Positions 34,754-45,154 of a stretch of 64,000 nucleotides of DNA are shown in pieces (the stretch's first letter is position 1; each line of letters starts with the position of its first letter). The position numbers and the translations under genes are program-made. The notes beneath the pieces were generated by a model, which was given only the letters and a program-made list of their open reading frames with translations, was not told where the DNA came from and searched no databases. Origin of the DNA: Verpa conica (lineage: Eukaryota > Ascomycota > Pezizomycetes > Pezizales > Morchellaceae); contig JAUFSD010000010.1 of assembly GCA_033030425.1 (NCBI GenBank), forward strand, positions 930,001 to 994,000, read 5' to 3'.

Positions 34754-36367
34754 CGCATCCTGGTTTGGGCAACTATCCTGTATTTGGTAAGTATAGTGCG
34801 ATTACCAGAGCCTTAAATACAGAAGAAACAGGTGTCACTCTTCTGAGACTCATCAACACTTCACTCTTTTCGTAGCTACATTTCTTACACCTATGTTTCT
34901 GTTTTTTGGTACCCATATTTTTCCACAAGTCTTTCTACGCACAAATTTAACGAGATGGGAAATTTTTGGGCATAGTACTCCAAATTTTTATTTCCCTAGT
35001 AATTATCGAGTGATATCATGTGATCTCCATGACATACCCACTCTCTGATCGCTGACCGAGTGATACTATATGAGGACATATCCACTCTAGATGGTTTGTC
35101 AAACCGCTAATAGATAATTCTGGCTAGTCATGGTCTTCAACACCATTAACAAATCCATTCCAGGTCCCCGAGACACCATTTTTCTTATTCACAGAAAGTT
35201 CAATCTTTATAGCTAAGTCTCTTGCCGTTGGTGGCCTCATGATCTCATCGAGCTCCGCGAGAGCAATTAACGAAATATCGAGCCGAGACTAGAATAAAGA
35301 ATACTGGCTATCTCAATGGGTTCCATCACCCCCCCCTAAAAGAGATGGCTCCACTACTTCGTGGCCTCGCCTCAGTGATGGCAGCAAATAGTTTAGGCCA
35401 TTCCCAAATACCTGGTTGAGGTGTCCTGGGGTCTATTCCGTATCAAGCCTGACATTCCCGTACTGGGGTTGAGTTAACGCCGAAACCAGCAGAGTTTTCG
35501 TAGACTTCTCTAGCATTCAGGGCGTCCTTTTGAGGCTAGACTGTGCCTAGAGATGTTATTAAGTCTAGGTGACCAAATGTGTAGAAGCATTAACATCTAG
35601 CGGATTAGAAATAATCGATTAATCCCCGTCCCTAGGTAAGACATAAGAGCAATTTTGATAGCATTGAAGCTAGGTCCTGAGATCCGGAAGGCGAGCAGCT
35701 TATCAGCAAGAAGTGTAGAACACGAAATTGTAGATATATAGGCTCTAGGAACACTAAGTCTTGACGGAGGCCGGGGCCAGAAAGGGATTTGGAGACTACA
35801 GTGAGAATTTTCCATCTAGTTCGGCAAGATGTAGGAGATATGTTGACGGTTCCGAGCGGTAGACTTCTAGGAAGTTCTCCTGAGGGAGGCAATACGTTTG
35901 CGGCCCGTCTAGGGGAAGGGAAATAGTCTGTGGTAGACCTAGAGTGATGAGGGCCCCCTCTGTATCTTCATTAGGGTTTCTTTAGAGTAATCTTTTACGT
36001 TTTTTTCTTTGATGTACCTATAGGTTCTACCATTGTGGAACATCAAAGAAAACTCCGATGTTTTCTACCCCTTCTTGAGCTGAATCTGGGCGTGTTTTTT
36101 CTCTCCCATTGTGGAGAGGTATGTTAGAGAGATATATGGCGGTTTACTTGGTTAGGGAGGTTTAGGGGAGGTAAACAAAGTAAAATCTTGAAACTCTATG
36201 AATAGTATTTTAGTTAAATGAAACCTTAGATTGTGACTGCTTGTATTATTCTATATGTGTGTACTTGCATTCCGATTATGTATTTGCCTGCTTGGCAAAA
36301 CACACCAAAAATCAACATTTTCAGCAACACATAAAATATCTCATGGAGGCTTTAAACGTAACGGGGA
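34754..36367. other. Intergenic region with decayed open frames
   Basis: On the minus strand about 35120-35280 a 50-codon open stretch (RLDISLIALAELDEIMRPP...) bounded upstream by a TAG that could be an acceptor, and 35597-35892 with two overlapping frames, look like remains of a gene with lost exons. No family was recognised and no intact frame exists. Confidence 0.3.
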
Positions 36368-36569
36368 TGTCATGGGCAGTTCCAAAGGCACTGGGCAAAC
36401 ATATAGAGCAACCGATTCCAAATTGGACAAATGCTTGCGGAAGCAGGTCACTTTCAACATTGTCCCCACAAGAAAATCAAGCCAATTGCATGCACTATAA
36501 TATTATTACTTTACAGAGGAGTCCCAAAAGGGGTCCTTTAGGCTTGCACCTCCAAGCAGGATGTTAATG

Positions 36570-36809
36570 CATCAGCAAAAGTCTTTTTTCATTAGAAAAA
36601 AATCTCAAATAGTCCCAGGAATATGTGGGACAGTGGGAGACACAACTGGGACACAACTGGAACTAAATAAAGACACTACCTAGTCTCAAAATCCATCCCA
36701 GAGAGAGGCATTTTGTCTCTTAGAATTGGGTAGTGTCTCTAGCTGCCATGTAATTTGTCGCACAGCTGTCCCAAAAATGTACTGGGAATGAAAAGTACTT
36801 TTGCTGATG
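36570..36809 (+). mobile_element. GGGAC-rich MITE, copy 4
   Basis: CATCAGCAAAAG...CTTTTGCTGATG inside LTR2 at the site that reads 'gttgatgagatg' in the uninterrupted copy at 20532, so it duplicated TG. Confidence 0.85.
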
Positions 36810-36875
36810 TGAGATGCTGGATTTTGGGAGTTAAGCCTTTTTTGGAGCCTTGCATATGTTGGAGAAAACGGAATG

Positions 36876-37088
36876 CATCAGCAAAAGTCTTTTTTTATTA
36901 GAAAAAGACTTCAGATAGTTCTAGGAATATGTGGGACAGTGGAGGACACAACTAGAACAAAATAGAGAGAATACCCAATCCTAAAATCCATTCTAGGAAC
37001 GGGACTAGGTAGTGTCTCTAGCTACTATGTAACTTGTTCCACAAATGTCCCAAAAATGTACTAGGAATGAAAAGTACTTTTGCTGATG
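36876..37088 (+). mobile_element. GGGAC-rich MITE, copy 5
   Basis: Same family, 213 bp with an internal deletion. The target 'ggaatgggaatagg' (intact at 20595) is split with a TG duplication. Confidence 0.85.
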
Positions 37089-37150
37089 TGGGGATAGAAC
37101 ACGTGGAAGATTCTGAAGGGGCTTTTGTACATTTTGTATAGAGATAGTAT

Positions 37151-37670
37151 GCATCAGCAGAAAAAAAAACTCTCTGGGTGATTTTTGTTGTTTAGGTAGA
37201 GAAAGTTCACCCCGCTCTCCTGGAGAGCACTGCCGACCCCCTCAGCACCCGGGTAAGAAACCATCGCTCCCAGTCTCCTGGAGAGATGCTGGTATTACCC
37301 GGCCATACCACATTAACATGCCTACAACCACTCTCCCCCTAGCACCCCCCACCCACTCATTACCACTCTATAAACTTATACTAACTATCGAGAACAGCTC
37401 TTTATAGCACCACCAGCAGTAGTCCCCTCCCAGTGGCTGTATTGGTACGAACATCTCATGTCCGACATGTCAATATAATCCCCAAAAGATCCCCAGCATG
37501 ACAGCTGCAGCAAGACTCCCAGGACCCCCAGCAAGCCTTCAGCAGCTTCTGGGCCACCAAGCAAACAATTTAACCGTTTAGGTATGAACACCTTTGGTCC
37601 GACGCGTTGACTGGACCTTGAGCTGCCTCCCAGTGCAAAAGTGGCAGCAGGGAGCAAGCAAGCAAGCAAG

Positions 37671-37710
<40 letters not shown>

Positions 37711-37711
37711 T

Positions 37712-37765
<54 letters not shown>

Positions 37766-37950
37766 ACGAGAGGTGGGAGATAGGCAGGTTCTCTCCTATA
37801 AAACAAACAACCTACCTGTCACGGTACAAATTCTCCATATTCTACACGTGTATATACTTCAAGCAGACCCTCAAGCAAACCTTCAAGCAGAACCTCAGGC
37901 AGACCCCTTCCTGCGACAGTGTAGCGGTGGTGTTTGGGGAGGATACTTAG
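37151..37950. repeat. GC-rich repeat fragment and (GCAG/GGCA)n microsatellite
   Basis: Includes an inverted piece of the minisatellite unit (37420-37640, with 'ggccaccaagcaaacaa') and a long CAGG tetranucleotide array at about 37663-37765. Frames such as a poly-(LPAC) run over the array are artefacts of the repeat. Confidence 0.75.
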
Positions 37951-38396
37951 GTGACGGTGCATCAGCAAACTTGAAGGTTCCTCTCAGATGCATCTGATGC
38001 ATCTGAGTCTTAGGATACAGTTGGTGGAATTAGACGATCAGGAGACGGAGTTTGTCTCAGAGACGCTTGGCTAGCTGTCAGAGCTCTTAGGAGAGCCCCA
38101 GAGGTTCCCATAGTCAACTCTGAAGGCGTCAGGAGACGTCAGGAGACTCTATAGCTGTCTCTGGAAGGGCCTTACTAGTCACACTGGTAGTCATGCTGGT
38201 AGTCACGGTTCGGAGTCTTCAAAAATTTATTTATTTTACTATGTAAATTTTCTAGTCTATATACAAAATACTGCTGCTTTACCCCCTCTCCACCTGCCCC
38301 CTGCTTGCTGCCTGCCTGCCTGCCTGCCTGCCTGCTGCCTGCCTGCCTGCCTGCCTGCTTGCTTGCTTGCTGCCTGCTGTCGCACTGGGAGTCGTC

Positions 38397-39045
38397 TGGG
38401 GGTCACGTCGAGGCGTAAGACATGGGGGGTTTGTACCGTCACGGGTAGGTTGTTCGCTTGGTGGCCCGGAGGCTACTGGAAGCTTGCTGGGAGTGCTGGA
38501 GGCTTGCTGGAGGTCCTGGAGGAGGTCTTGCTGCAGCTATTGCGCTGGGGGTCTCTGGAGATCACGTCAACACATCCGATATGGAGAGGTTTGTATCTCG
38601 ACTGGTAGGTTGTTCGCTTGATAGCCCGGAGGCTGCTGGAGCCTTGCTGGAGGTCCTAGCGGGTCCTGCTGCTGCTGTCGCGCTGGGGGTCCTCTGAGAG
38701 TCACGTCGACGCGTCGGACATAGGGGTTCGCACCTTGACGGGTAGGTTATTTGCTTGGTGGCCTGGAGGCTGCTGGAGGCTTGCTGGAGGTCCTGGGAGA
38801 GAGTCCTAGGGGGTCTGCTGCCTACTGCTGCGCTGGATGTCAGCTCAAGGTCCAGTCGACGCGTCAGACAAAGGGTGTTCATACCTAAATGGGTAGGTTA
38901 TTCACTTGGTGGCCCGGAAACTGCTGAAGGCTGCTGGAGCCTTGCTGGAGCCTTGCTGGAGGTCCTAGGGGGGTCTTGCTGCAGCTGTCACGCTAGGGGT
39001 TTTTTGGGGGGTTACATTGACGAGTCGGACATGGAGTGTTTGTAC
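38397..39045. repeat. GC-rich minisatellite array, about five units
   Basis: Unit built on TCACGTCGACGCGTCGGACA, then 'ttcgtacc', 'gacgggtaggttgttcgcttggtggcccgga', 'ggctgctgga' and 'gtcctagggggg', with starts at about 38402, 38562, 38701, 38846 and 39003. Confidence 0.85.
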
Positions 39046-39184
39046 CAGTACGTTGTTTGTTGGTGGCCCAGGGCCACCAGGGGCAGGCAGGCAGGCAGGC
39101 TTTGCTGGAGGAGGTTCTCGTGATTCTGAATAGATTGTTAGCTCTATAATAGACTGCTTCTAGGTAGGGGGAGGTAGGAGGTAC

Positions 39185-40441
39185 TGTAACGGGGGCACTC
39201 CCAGGGGAGTACTGCCGTACCAAAAAAACCAACTACCTTCCTTTCTGACGAGAAGCTTCAGCAGCGAGGCTTAGAACCGCTCGTCAACACGGAAGGTCGA
39301 CAGTTCCTAGGCAAAAACAGGAATAAGGATTTAATGGATAGATAACTAAAGACTTTAAAAGGCTCTGCTTCCCAGGGGAAGACAAACGTCTTTAGCAAAG
39401 AGTATGAGGGTCTCAGAACAACGGTTGTTCGTTGACTAGCAAGAATGATTGTCCTGGGGGAAGGACGGGTTTAAGCTATGATTTTGATTGCGAGCAAGCT
39501 GCTAAGAAGCGGGGGAACAATTCCTCCGCGCTTGGAAATCAACTGAGTCTAGAGCGCCCCTAAAAACTAGCGGGGTCGATAGACTAGCGACTAAAAAGCG
39601 TTGGTTACTAAAAGCTCTGTAACTATTGCTAAAATAGTCCGATTTCAAATCCGATTGCACCTATGGATTTGCAGCACTGTCCCCCATATACCCTCCGAGT
39701 TTGGTTTGGTTGGACGAATTTTCCTGACGGTTTTGGGGTTATTTTTGGGGTCCAAAACTTGTCTTTTTGTTAGGGAATCAGCAACTCAGGGGGGCCCCCT
39801 CTGCAAACGGCGGGTGACACAGTGGGGTGCCTCGGGAGTGTTAGAGAACACTGAGTCCCCTAGGTAGGGTAACCCACTGGTGATTCCTGCCGTTGCTTAG
39901 ATTCCTTTCCCACGTTCCTAGTCCAACCTGGGGACGTGGCGGAGAGGTAATCTTGATCCATAAGGACCTTAGGGCGAAGCACAAGGCATAGCCCCGTATG
40001 GTTCGATTTGTGACGCCGCCAGGTTAATTATTAATTTTGCTGGCGGCCCTAACTACTAAGCATAGCTTTGCTCTCGTCTCACGGCTCTAGGCCTCTCCAC
40101 GGGATTGGCCGTCTGCGAAGCCGTTGTTATTCCTCCTAGAGGAACAGGAGCTTAACTCTGTTCATGGAGGCAACTGCTTCAGTCTCATTGCACTAGTATC
40201 TCCCATAGCTATAAGCTACAGACGCATTACTCTGGTCTCTGTCGCATACCGACGACGGTGAGCTTCGCTCCGTCCTAGGAGCTTGTCAGCTCGCTTAGGG
40301 ACCGGGCTATCATAGTAACGACTTTCCTTAGTATCTATTGACCGGGATAGGATAGCTAGTCCTATCCCTCAAGGGAGATTCTTAGGTGTCTCTTATGGAG
40401 AGGTACTTGAGACTAGTTATGACAATGGTTAAATCGTCACA
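39185..40441. mobile_element. Solo LTR1, 1257 bp
   Basis: TGTAACGGGGGC...AAATCGTCACA with duplication GGTAC (39180-39184, 40442-40446). The empty site is present in the paralogous element at about 63060 (ggaggtacggagttactg). Confidence 0.93.
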
Positions 40442-40825
40442 GGTACGGAGTTACTGCAGGTAGGGGTTGCTGCAGGTACGCGAGACTGTGGGGACTTAGA
40501 GGATTTTGGCGAGGAATATAGGGGTTGTGATGGGTGCAGGCCGGGTAACCGTCTAAGGACTTAGCAATTTTTAGTGAGATGCAGGTGTTTTTCGGAAGAA
40601 ATAACCCCCAAAGCTCTGATAGTTACTATCAGTGCTTTAGGCGCTGCCGTCAGGGCTTTTAGGGCTCCGTCAGACAAAGCTGCAGTAAAAAGTATTTTAA
40701 AGTTTTGGTGCTCCAGGAGACTCCACCGGATACTTCAGGAGACTCCACCAAAGTCTCTGAAGCCTCCCGAGAGAAGTCAGGAGACATCATGAGTGTAGCG
40801 GCGGTGCTTGGGGAGGGTACCTAGG

Positions 40826-41473
40826 TGACGGGGTACGGTGAGACTTTGGATGCGTTTTCAACGGAGTGGAAAAACAACGGCGAGAACTTGGACGGCGACA
40901 ATGATTCTTTGGTAAAAACCCTTGGATATAAAAGATCCAAGAAAGCAATGGAATTCTTAGTAGAAAACTTAGGAAACAAGAGATTGCGTAATGAAAGAAA
41001 GTCCTCCACGAAGCGGGGTGAAGCCCCGCTTATATACAAAAACCCCAACTCTCCAAGCCTTATTCCTCCACCCGCGTTACCTAAAACTGCTTCAACAATT
41101 ACAAATTCCCTTGGATATGCCATATCCTTCCCCTAAGTCACTTTCCCATACTAACCCCGTACTAAAGATACAAGTGCCCCTTCGGGATCTTTCGGACGTC
41201 CTATTCCCATTCCGTCTTCTCCGACATATGTGCAGATCCCAAAAAAGCTTAACCCCCAAAATCCGGCATCCCATCAATGTCCCACGTGATGGCGTGGGCC
41301 TAAAGGACCCCTTTCGGGACTCTTTCGTAAACGGGCTGTGTTACGGCGCACGCAATCGGCTCGATCTCCTCGTGGGGGCAGTACTGAAGGTGACCCGCTT
41401 CCGCAGGCGCCGGTCCGATTTGGAATCGATCGCTCTATACTTTTCCCCAGTATTTTCGAGACTGCCCGCGACA
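40826..41473 (-). mobile_element. LTR2, 648 bp
   Basis: Reverse-strand TGTCGCGGGCAGTCTCG...CCCCGTCA. TATA GTATATAAGCGGGG, hairpin GCGGGGCTTCACCCCGC and TTACGCAATCTC. It has no direct repeats but adjoins the end of the minisatellite element exactly as the copy at 20336 does. Confidence 0.8.
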
Positions 41474-41486
41474 ATGAGACTGGAGC

Positions 41487-42741
41487 TGTGACGATCTAAC
41501 CATCGTCATGACTAGTCTCAAGTACCTCTCCATATAGGGACACCTAAGGATCTCCCTTGAGGGATAGGATTAGCTATCCTATTCCGGTCAATAGATACTA
41601 AGGAAAGTCATTACTATGATAGCCCGATCCCTAAGCGAGCTGGCGAGCTCCTAGGACGGAGCGAAGCTCACTGTCGTCGGTATGCGACAGAGACCAGAGT
41701 AATGCGTCTGTAGCTAATAGCTACGGGAGATACTAGTGTAATAAGACTGAAGCAGTTGCCTTCATGAACAGAGTTAAGCTCCTGTTCCTCTAGGAGGAAT
41801 AACAACAGCTTCGCTGATGGCCAACCTTATGGGAGGCCGAGAGCCGTGAGACGAGAGCAAAGCTATGCTTAGTAGTTAGGGCCGCCAACAAAAATAGTAA
41901 TTAACCTGGCGGCGTCACGAATCGAACCATACGGGGCTACGCCTTGTGCTTTGCCCTAAAGTCCTTATGGATCAAGATTACCTCTCCGCCACGTCCCCAG
42001 GTTGGACTAGGAACGTGGGAAGGGAATCTAAGCAACGGCAGGAATCACCAGTGGGTTACCCTACCTAGGGGACTCTGTGTTTCTAACACCCGCGAGGCGC
42101 TCCACTGTGCCACCCGCCGTTTGCAGAGGGGGCCCCCCTGAGTTGCTGATTCCCTAACAAAAAGACAAGTTTTGGACCCAAAAATAACCCCAAAACCGTC
42201 AGGAAAATTCATCCAACCGAACCAAACTCGGAGGGTATATGGGAGACAGTGCTGCAAATCCATAGGTGCAATCGGATTTGAAATCGGACCATTATAGCAA
42301 AAGTTACAGAGCTTTTAGTAACCAACGCTTTTTAGTCGCTAGTCTATCGACCCCGCTAGTTCTTAGGGGCGCTCTAGACTCAGTTGATTTCCAAGCACGG
42401 AGGAATTGTTCCCCCGCTTCTTGGCAGCCTGCTCGCAATCAAATTCATAGCTTAAACCTGTCCTTCCCCCCAGGACAACAATTCTTGCTAGTCAACGAAC
42501 AACCGTTGTTCAGAGACCCTCATACTCTTCGCTAAAGACGTTTGTCTTCCCCTGGGAAGCAGAGCCTTTTAAAGTCTTTAGTTTGCAACCCTTAAAATCC
42601 TTATTCCTGTTAAGCCTAGGGACTGTCGACCTTCCGTGTTGACGAGCGGTTCTAAGCCTCGCTGCTGAAGCTTCTCGTCAGAAAGGAAGGTTGTTGGTTT
42701 TTTTGGTACGGCAGTACTCCCTTGGGAGTGCCCCCGTTACA
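41487..42741. mobile_element. LTR1, 1255 bp, without matching flanks
   Basis: Full-length LTR1 ends, but left (GGAGC) and right (GCTAG) flanks differ. The left neighbour is the end of LTR2 and the right neighbour is the middle of an LTR4, so this copy probably marks a recombination between two LTR1 copies. Confidence 0.85.
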
Positions 42742-43113
42742 GCTAGACACGGCAGGTTTTATACTAAAACAAAAACATACATAAACTAGCCAGGGCATTC
42801 CATGCTCCGGTCCAAAAACAAATAAACAGTAATCAAAAATAACCCGGCACAACCATTCCTCTATTCCTGTCATGTTCCTCCGATCCCGGTACCCTAATCT
42901 TCGATCCATGCCAGGATCAAAACACTAAAGAAATACTAATCATCCCGATCCGGTACCACCCTGGTACAATAATTGCTCCACTTCCGGCGGGGTTCCCAAT
43001 CATAGTAAAATAGATCCAAAGAAACAATAAAGAAATCCCAAGGTGGTTAGTGCCATAACCGCATCCAAAACAAGTAAAACAAAGAACAAAGTAACACAGC
43101 AGGGGCGGTTACA
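42742..43113 (-). repeat. Half of an LTR4
   Basis: Corresponds to the first two thirds of LTR4 in reverse, starting at 'gctagacacggcagg' and ending 'ggcggttaca'. The remaining part is missing on the LTR1 side. Confidence 0.85.
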
Positions 43114-43215
43114 TCTATTCTGTCCTAATTGTGTCCCAGTTGTGTCCCCCACTGTTCCCCTTATCCCTGAGACTATCTGGGACTATTTTTGAAGAAAAAA
43201 AAACTTTTGCTGATG
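43114..43215 (-). repeat. Half of a GGGAC-rich MITE
   Basis: The right half only, from 'tctattctgtcc' to 'cttttgctgatg'. The LTR4 apparently inserted in it before the left halves of both were lost. Confidence 0.8.
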
Positions 43216-44047
43216 CATGTATGAGATGACATGGCTTGCTACATCATCAAGATCTCCTAGTCTTGTATCACGTATTATGTTCTTGTTTCATGTCAGCCCC
43301 TTCCCTTTCATGTTTCGGCCATACTATAAGTATCGAGCCATTTCCTCAGTTCTTAGTTTTAGTTCTTTATCCTTCAACTTGCATTCAATACCAAGTATCT
43401 ACTCCAGTCCCAATCATTCTAGTCTCCCAGTCCATGTGTCCACAGTGTCCCAGTTCTTTAGACATCACTTGCTGTTCCCACTAGAGCAAGGGCTTGTGTA
43501 CTTTTATACTCCCAGAGGACCCCCAGCGCAACAGCAGCAGCAGGACCCCTCTAGGACCCCCAGGACCTCCAACAAGTCTCCAGCAGCCTCTAGCAGCCCT
43601 GGGCCACCAAGCAAACAACCTACTCATGATGGTACAAATCCCTCGTGTTCTACGCCTCAACGTGACCTCCAAAGAATTTCCAGCGTGATAGCAGGCAGGC
43701 AGGCAGGCAGGCAGGGCAGCAGAGCAAGAATTATGTGTATATAAAGTAAATAGCGTACATAACAAAATACATAGAATTTAGAGAGTTTAGAACCATGACT
43801 CCAGCGTAACTACCAGCGTGACAAGAAAATACCCGAGTCTCTTACAGTCTTCTGCAGTCTCTTGCAGCCCTTCTGATATCTTCGGGGGCCTCCAGATCCT
43901 GCTATCACAGTCTTCTAATGTTTTCTGACGCCTTCTGGTGCTTCTGGAAACTACAGCCAAAGCCTTCAGAGACATTTTGAGAGCCTTTGTAAAAGTACAC
44001 AAGCCCTTGCTCTAGTGGGAACAGCAAGTAGTGTCTAAAGAACTGGG
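43216..44047 (+). mobile_element. LTR5-like repeat plus minisatellite fragment
   Basis: 43216-43505 (TATA-like CATACTATAAGTATCGAGCC) is the reverse complement of 51120-51368. 43506-43730 carries an inverted minisatellite unit and a short CAGG array. 43731-44047 has 'cagtcttctgcagtctcttgcag'-type short repeats and ends with the same 'agcaagtagtgtctaaagaactggg' border that joins the piece after 51119. Confidence 0.6.
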
Positions 44048-44785
44048 TGTAACGGGAGCACTCCCAGGGGAGTACTGCCGTACCAAAAAAAACCAACAAC
44101 CTTCCTTTCTGACAAGAAGCTTCAACAGCGAGGCTTAGAACCGCTCGTCAACACGGAAGGTCGACAGTCCCTAGGCAAAACAGGAATAAGGATTTTAAGG
44201 GTTGCAAACTAAAGACTTTAAAAGGCTCTGCTTCCCAGGGGAAGACAAACGTCTTTAGCGAAGAGTATGAGGGTCTCTGAACAACGGTTGTTCGTTGACT
44301 AGCAAGAATGATTGTCCTGGGGGAAGGACGGGTTTAAGCTATGAATTTTGATTGCGAGCAGGCTGCCAAGGAGCGGGGAACAGTTCCTCCGTGCTTGGAA
44401 ATCAACTGAGTCTAGAGCGCCCCTAAGAACTAGCGGGGTCGATAGACTAGCGACTAAAAAGCGTTGGTTACTAAAAGCTCTGTAACTTTTGCTATAATGG
44501 TCCGATTTCAAATCCGATTGCACCTATGGATTTGCAGCACTGTCTCCCATATACCCTCCGAGTTTGGTTTGGTTGGACAAATTTTCCTGACGGTTTTGGG
44601 GTTATTTTTGGGGTCCAAAACTTGTCTTTTTGTTAGGGAATCAGCAACTCAGGGGGGCCCCCTCTGCAAACGGCGGGTGGCACAGTGGGGCGCCTCGCGG
44701 GTGTTAGAAAACACAGAGTCCCCTAGGTAGGGTAACCCACTGGTGATTCCTGCCGTTGCTTAGATTCCTTTCCCACGTTCCTAGT

Positions 44786-45154
44786 TTTCAAGGGGGACAG
44801 CGTGAGGACAGCGTAACCACAGGATACAACTAACTCGATGGCAAGGTAACTATCCGTTACAAGCAAAATACCAAAGGTTTGTGAAGTAGGAAGTGGGTTC
44901 AGCGATCGCGAAGCGATGAAACAGCGGAGAGGCAGCGAAGAGAGAAGTTTGTATTAAATCTAACTGAAGAGACGTTGCGTAAGGAAAAGAAAAAGAGAAA
45001 ACTATTACAGAGAGGGAGCAACGCTCCCTATTTATACCCAAAATTCCCGTCTGTACAACGCCTTTGTTTCCTTCCCCGCTATCTGTTACCCTGCTTCCAT
45101 CCTTGCATGAGTCACAACGAGACTCACCCTGGCGCCCCTGGTCGATCCGTGAAA
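44786..45154 (-). repeat. 3' LTR of the gypsy element
   Basis: Sense TTTCACGG...CCCTTGAAA. TATAAATAGG followed directly by the hairpin GGGAGCGTTGCTCCC. The last ten codons of pol lie in it. Confidence 0.92.

Larger units (their letters stand above)
36368..37150 (+). mobile_element. Degenerate, truncated LTR2 copy with two MITEs
   Basis: Begins TGTCATGGGCAG and follows the LTR2 consensus (compare 20336) through 36568, 36811-36875 and 37089-37149 with many C/T and G/A changes. The TATA half is missing. Confidence 0.75.
37960..40825 (+). mobile_element. Minisatellite element, copy A (interrupted by LTR1)
   Basis: Starts with ATCAGCAAACTTGAAGG near 37960 and continues as 37960-39184 plus 40442-40825. 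Parts in order: a 400-bp unique leader, TATA-like 'gtctatatacaaaata' near 38255, a CCTG/CTGC microsatellite (38295-38375), a GC-rich array of about five units of 140-160 bp, CAGG repeats (39080), and a CA-poor tail ending beside the LTR2 at 40826. It is collinear with 59584-63165. No protein is supported. Confidence 0.7.

Noticed and set aside
37570..37806. Open frame with (LPAC)n and the complementary (RQAG)n frame
   Set aside because: Produced by a CAGG tetranucleotide array; no composition or context of a real protein.
38363..39123. Gly/Trp-rich frames across the minisatellite
   Set aside because: Several overlapping frames of equal quality follow from the GC-rich repeat unit; none has a domain or stable frame between copies.
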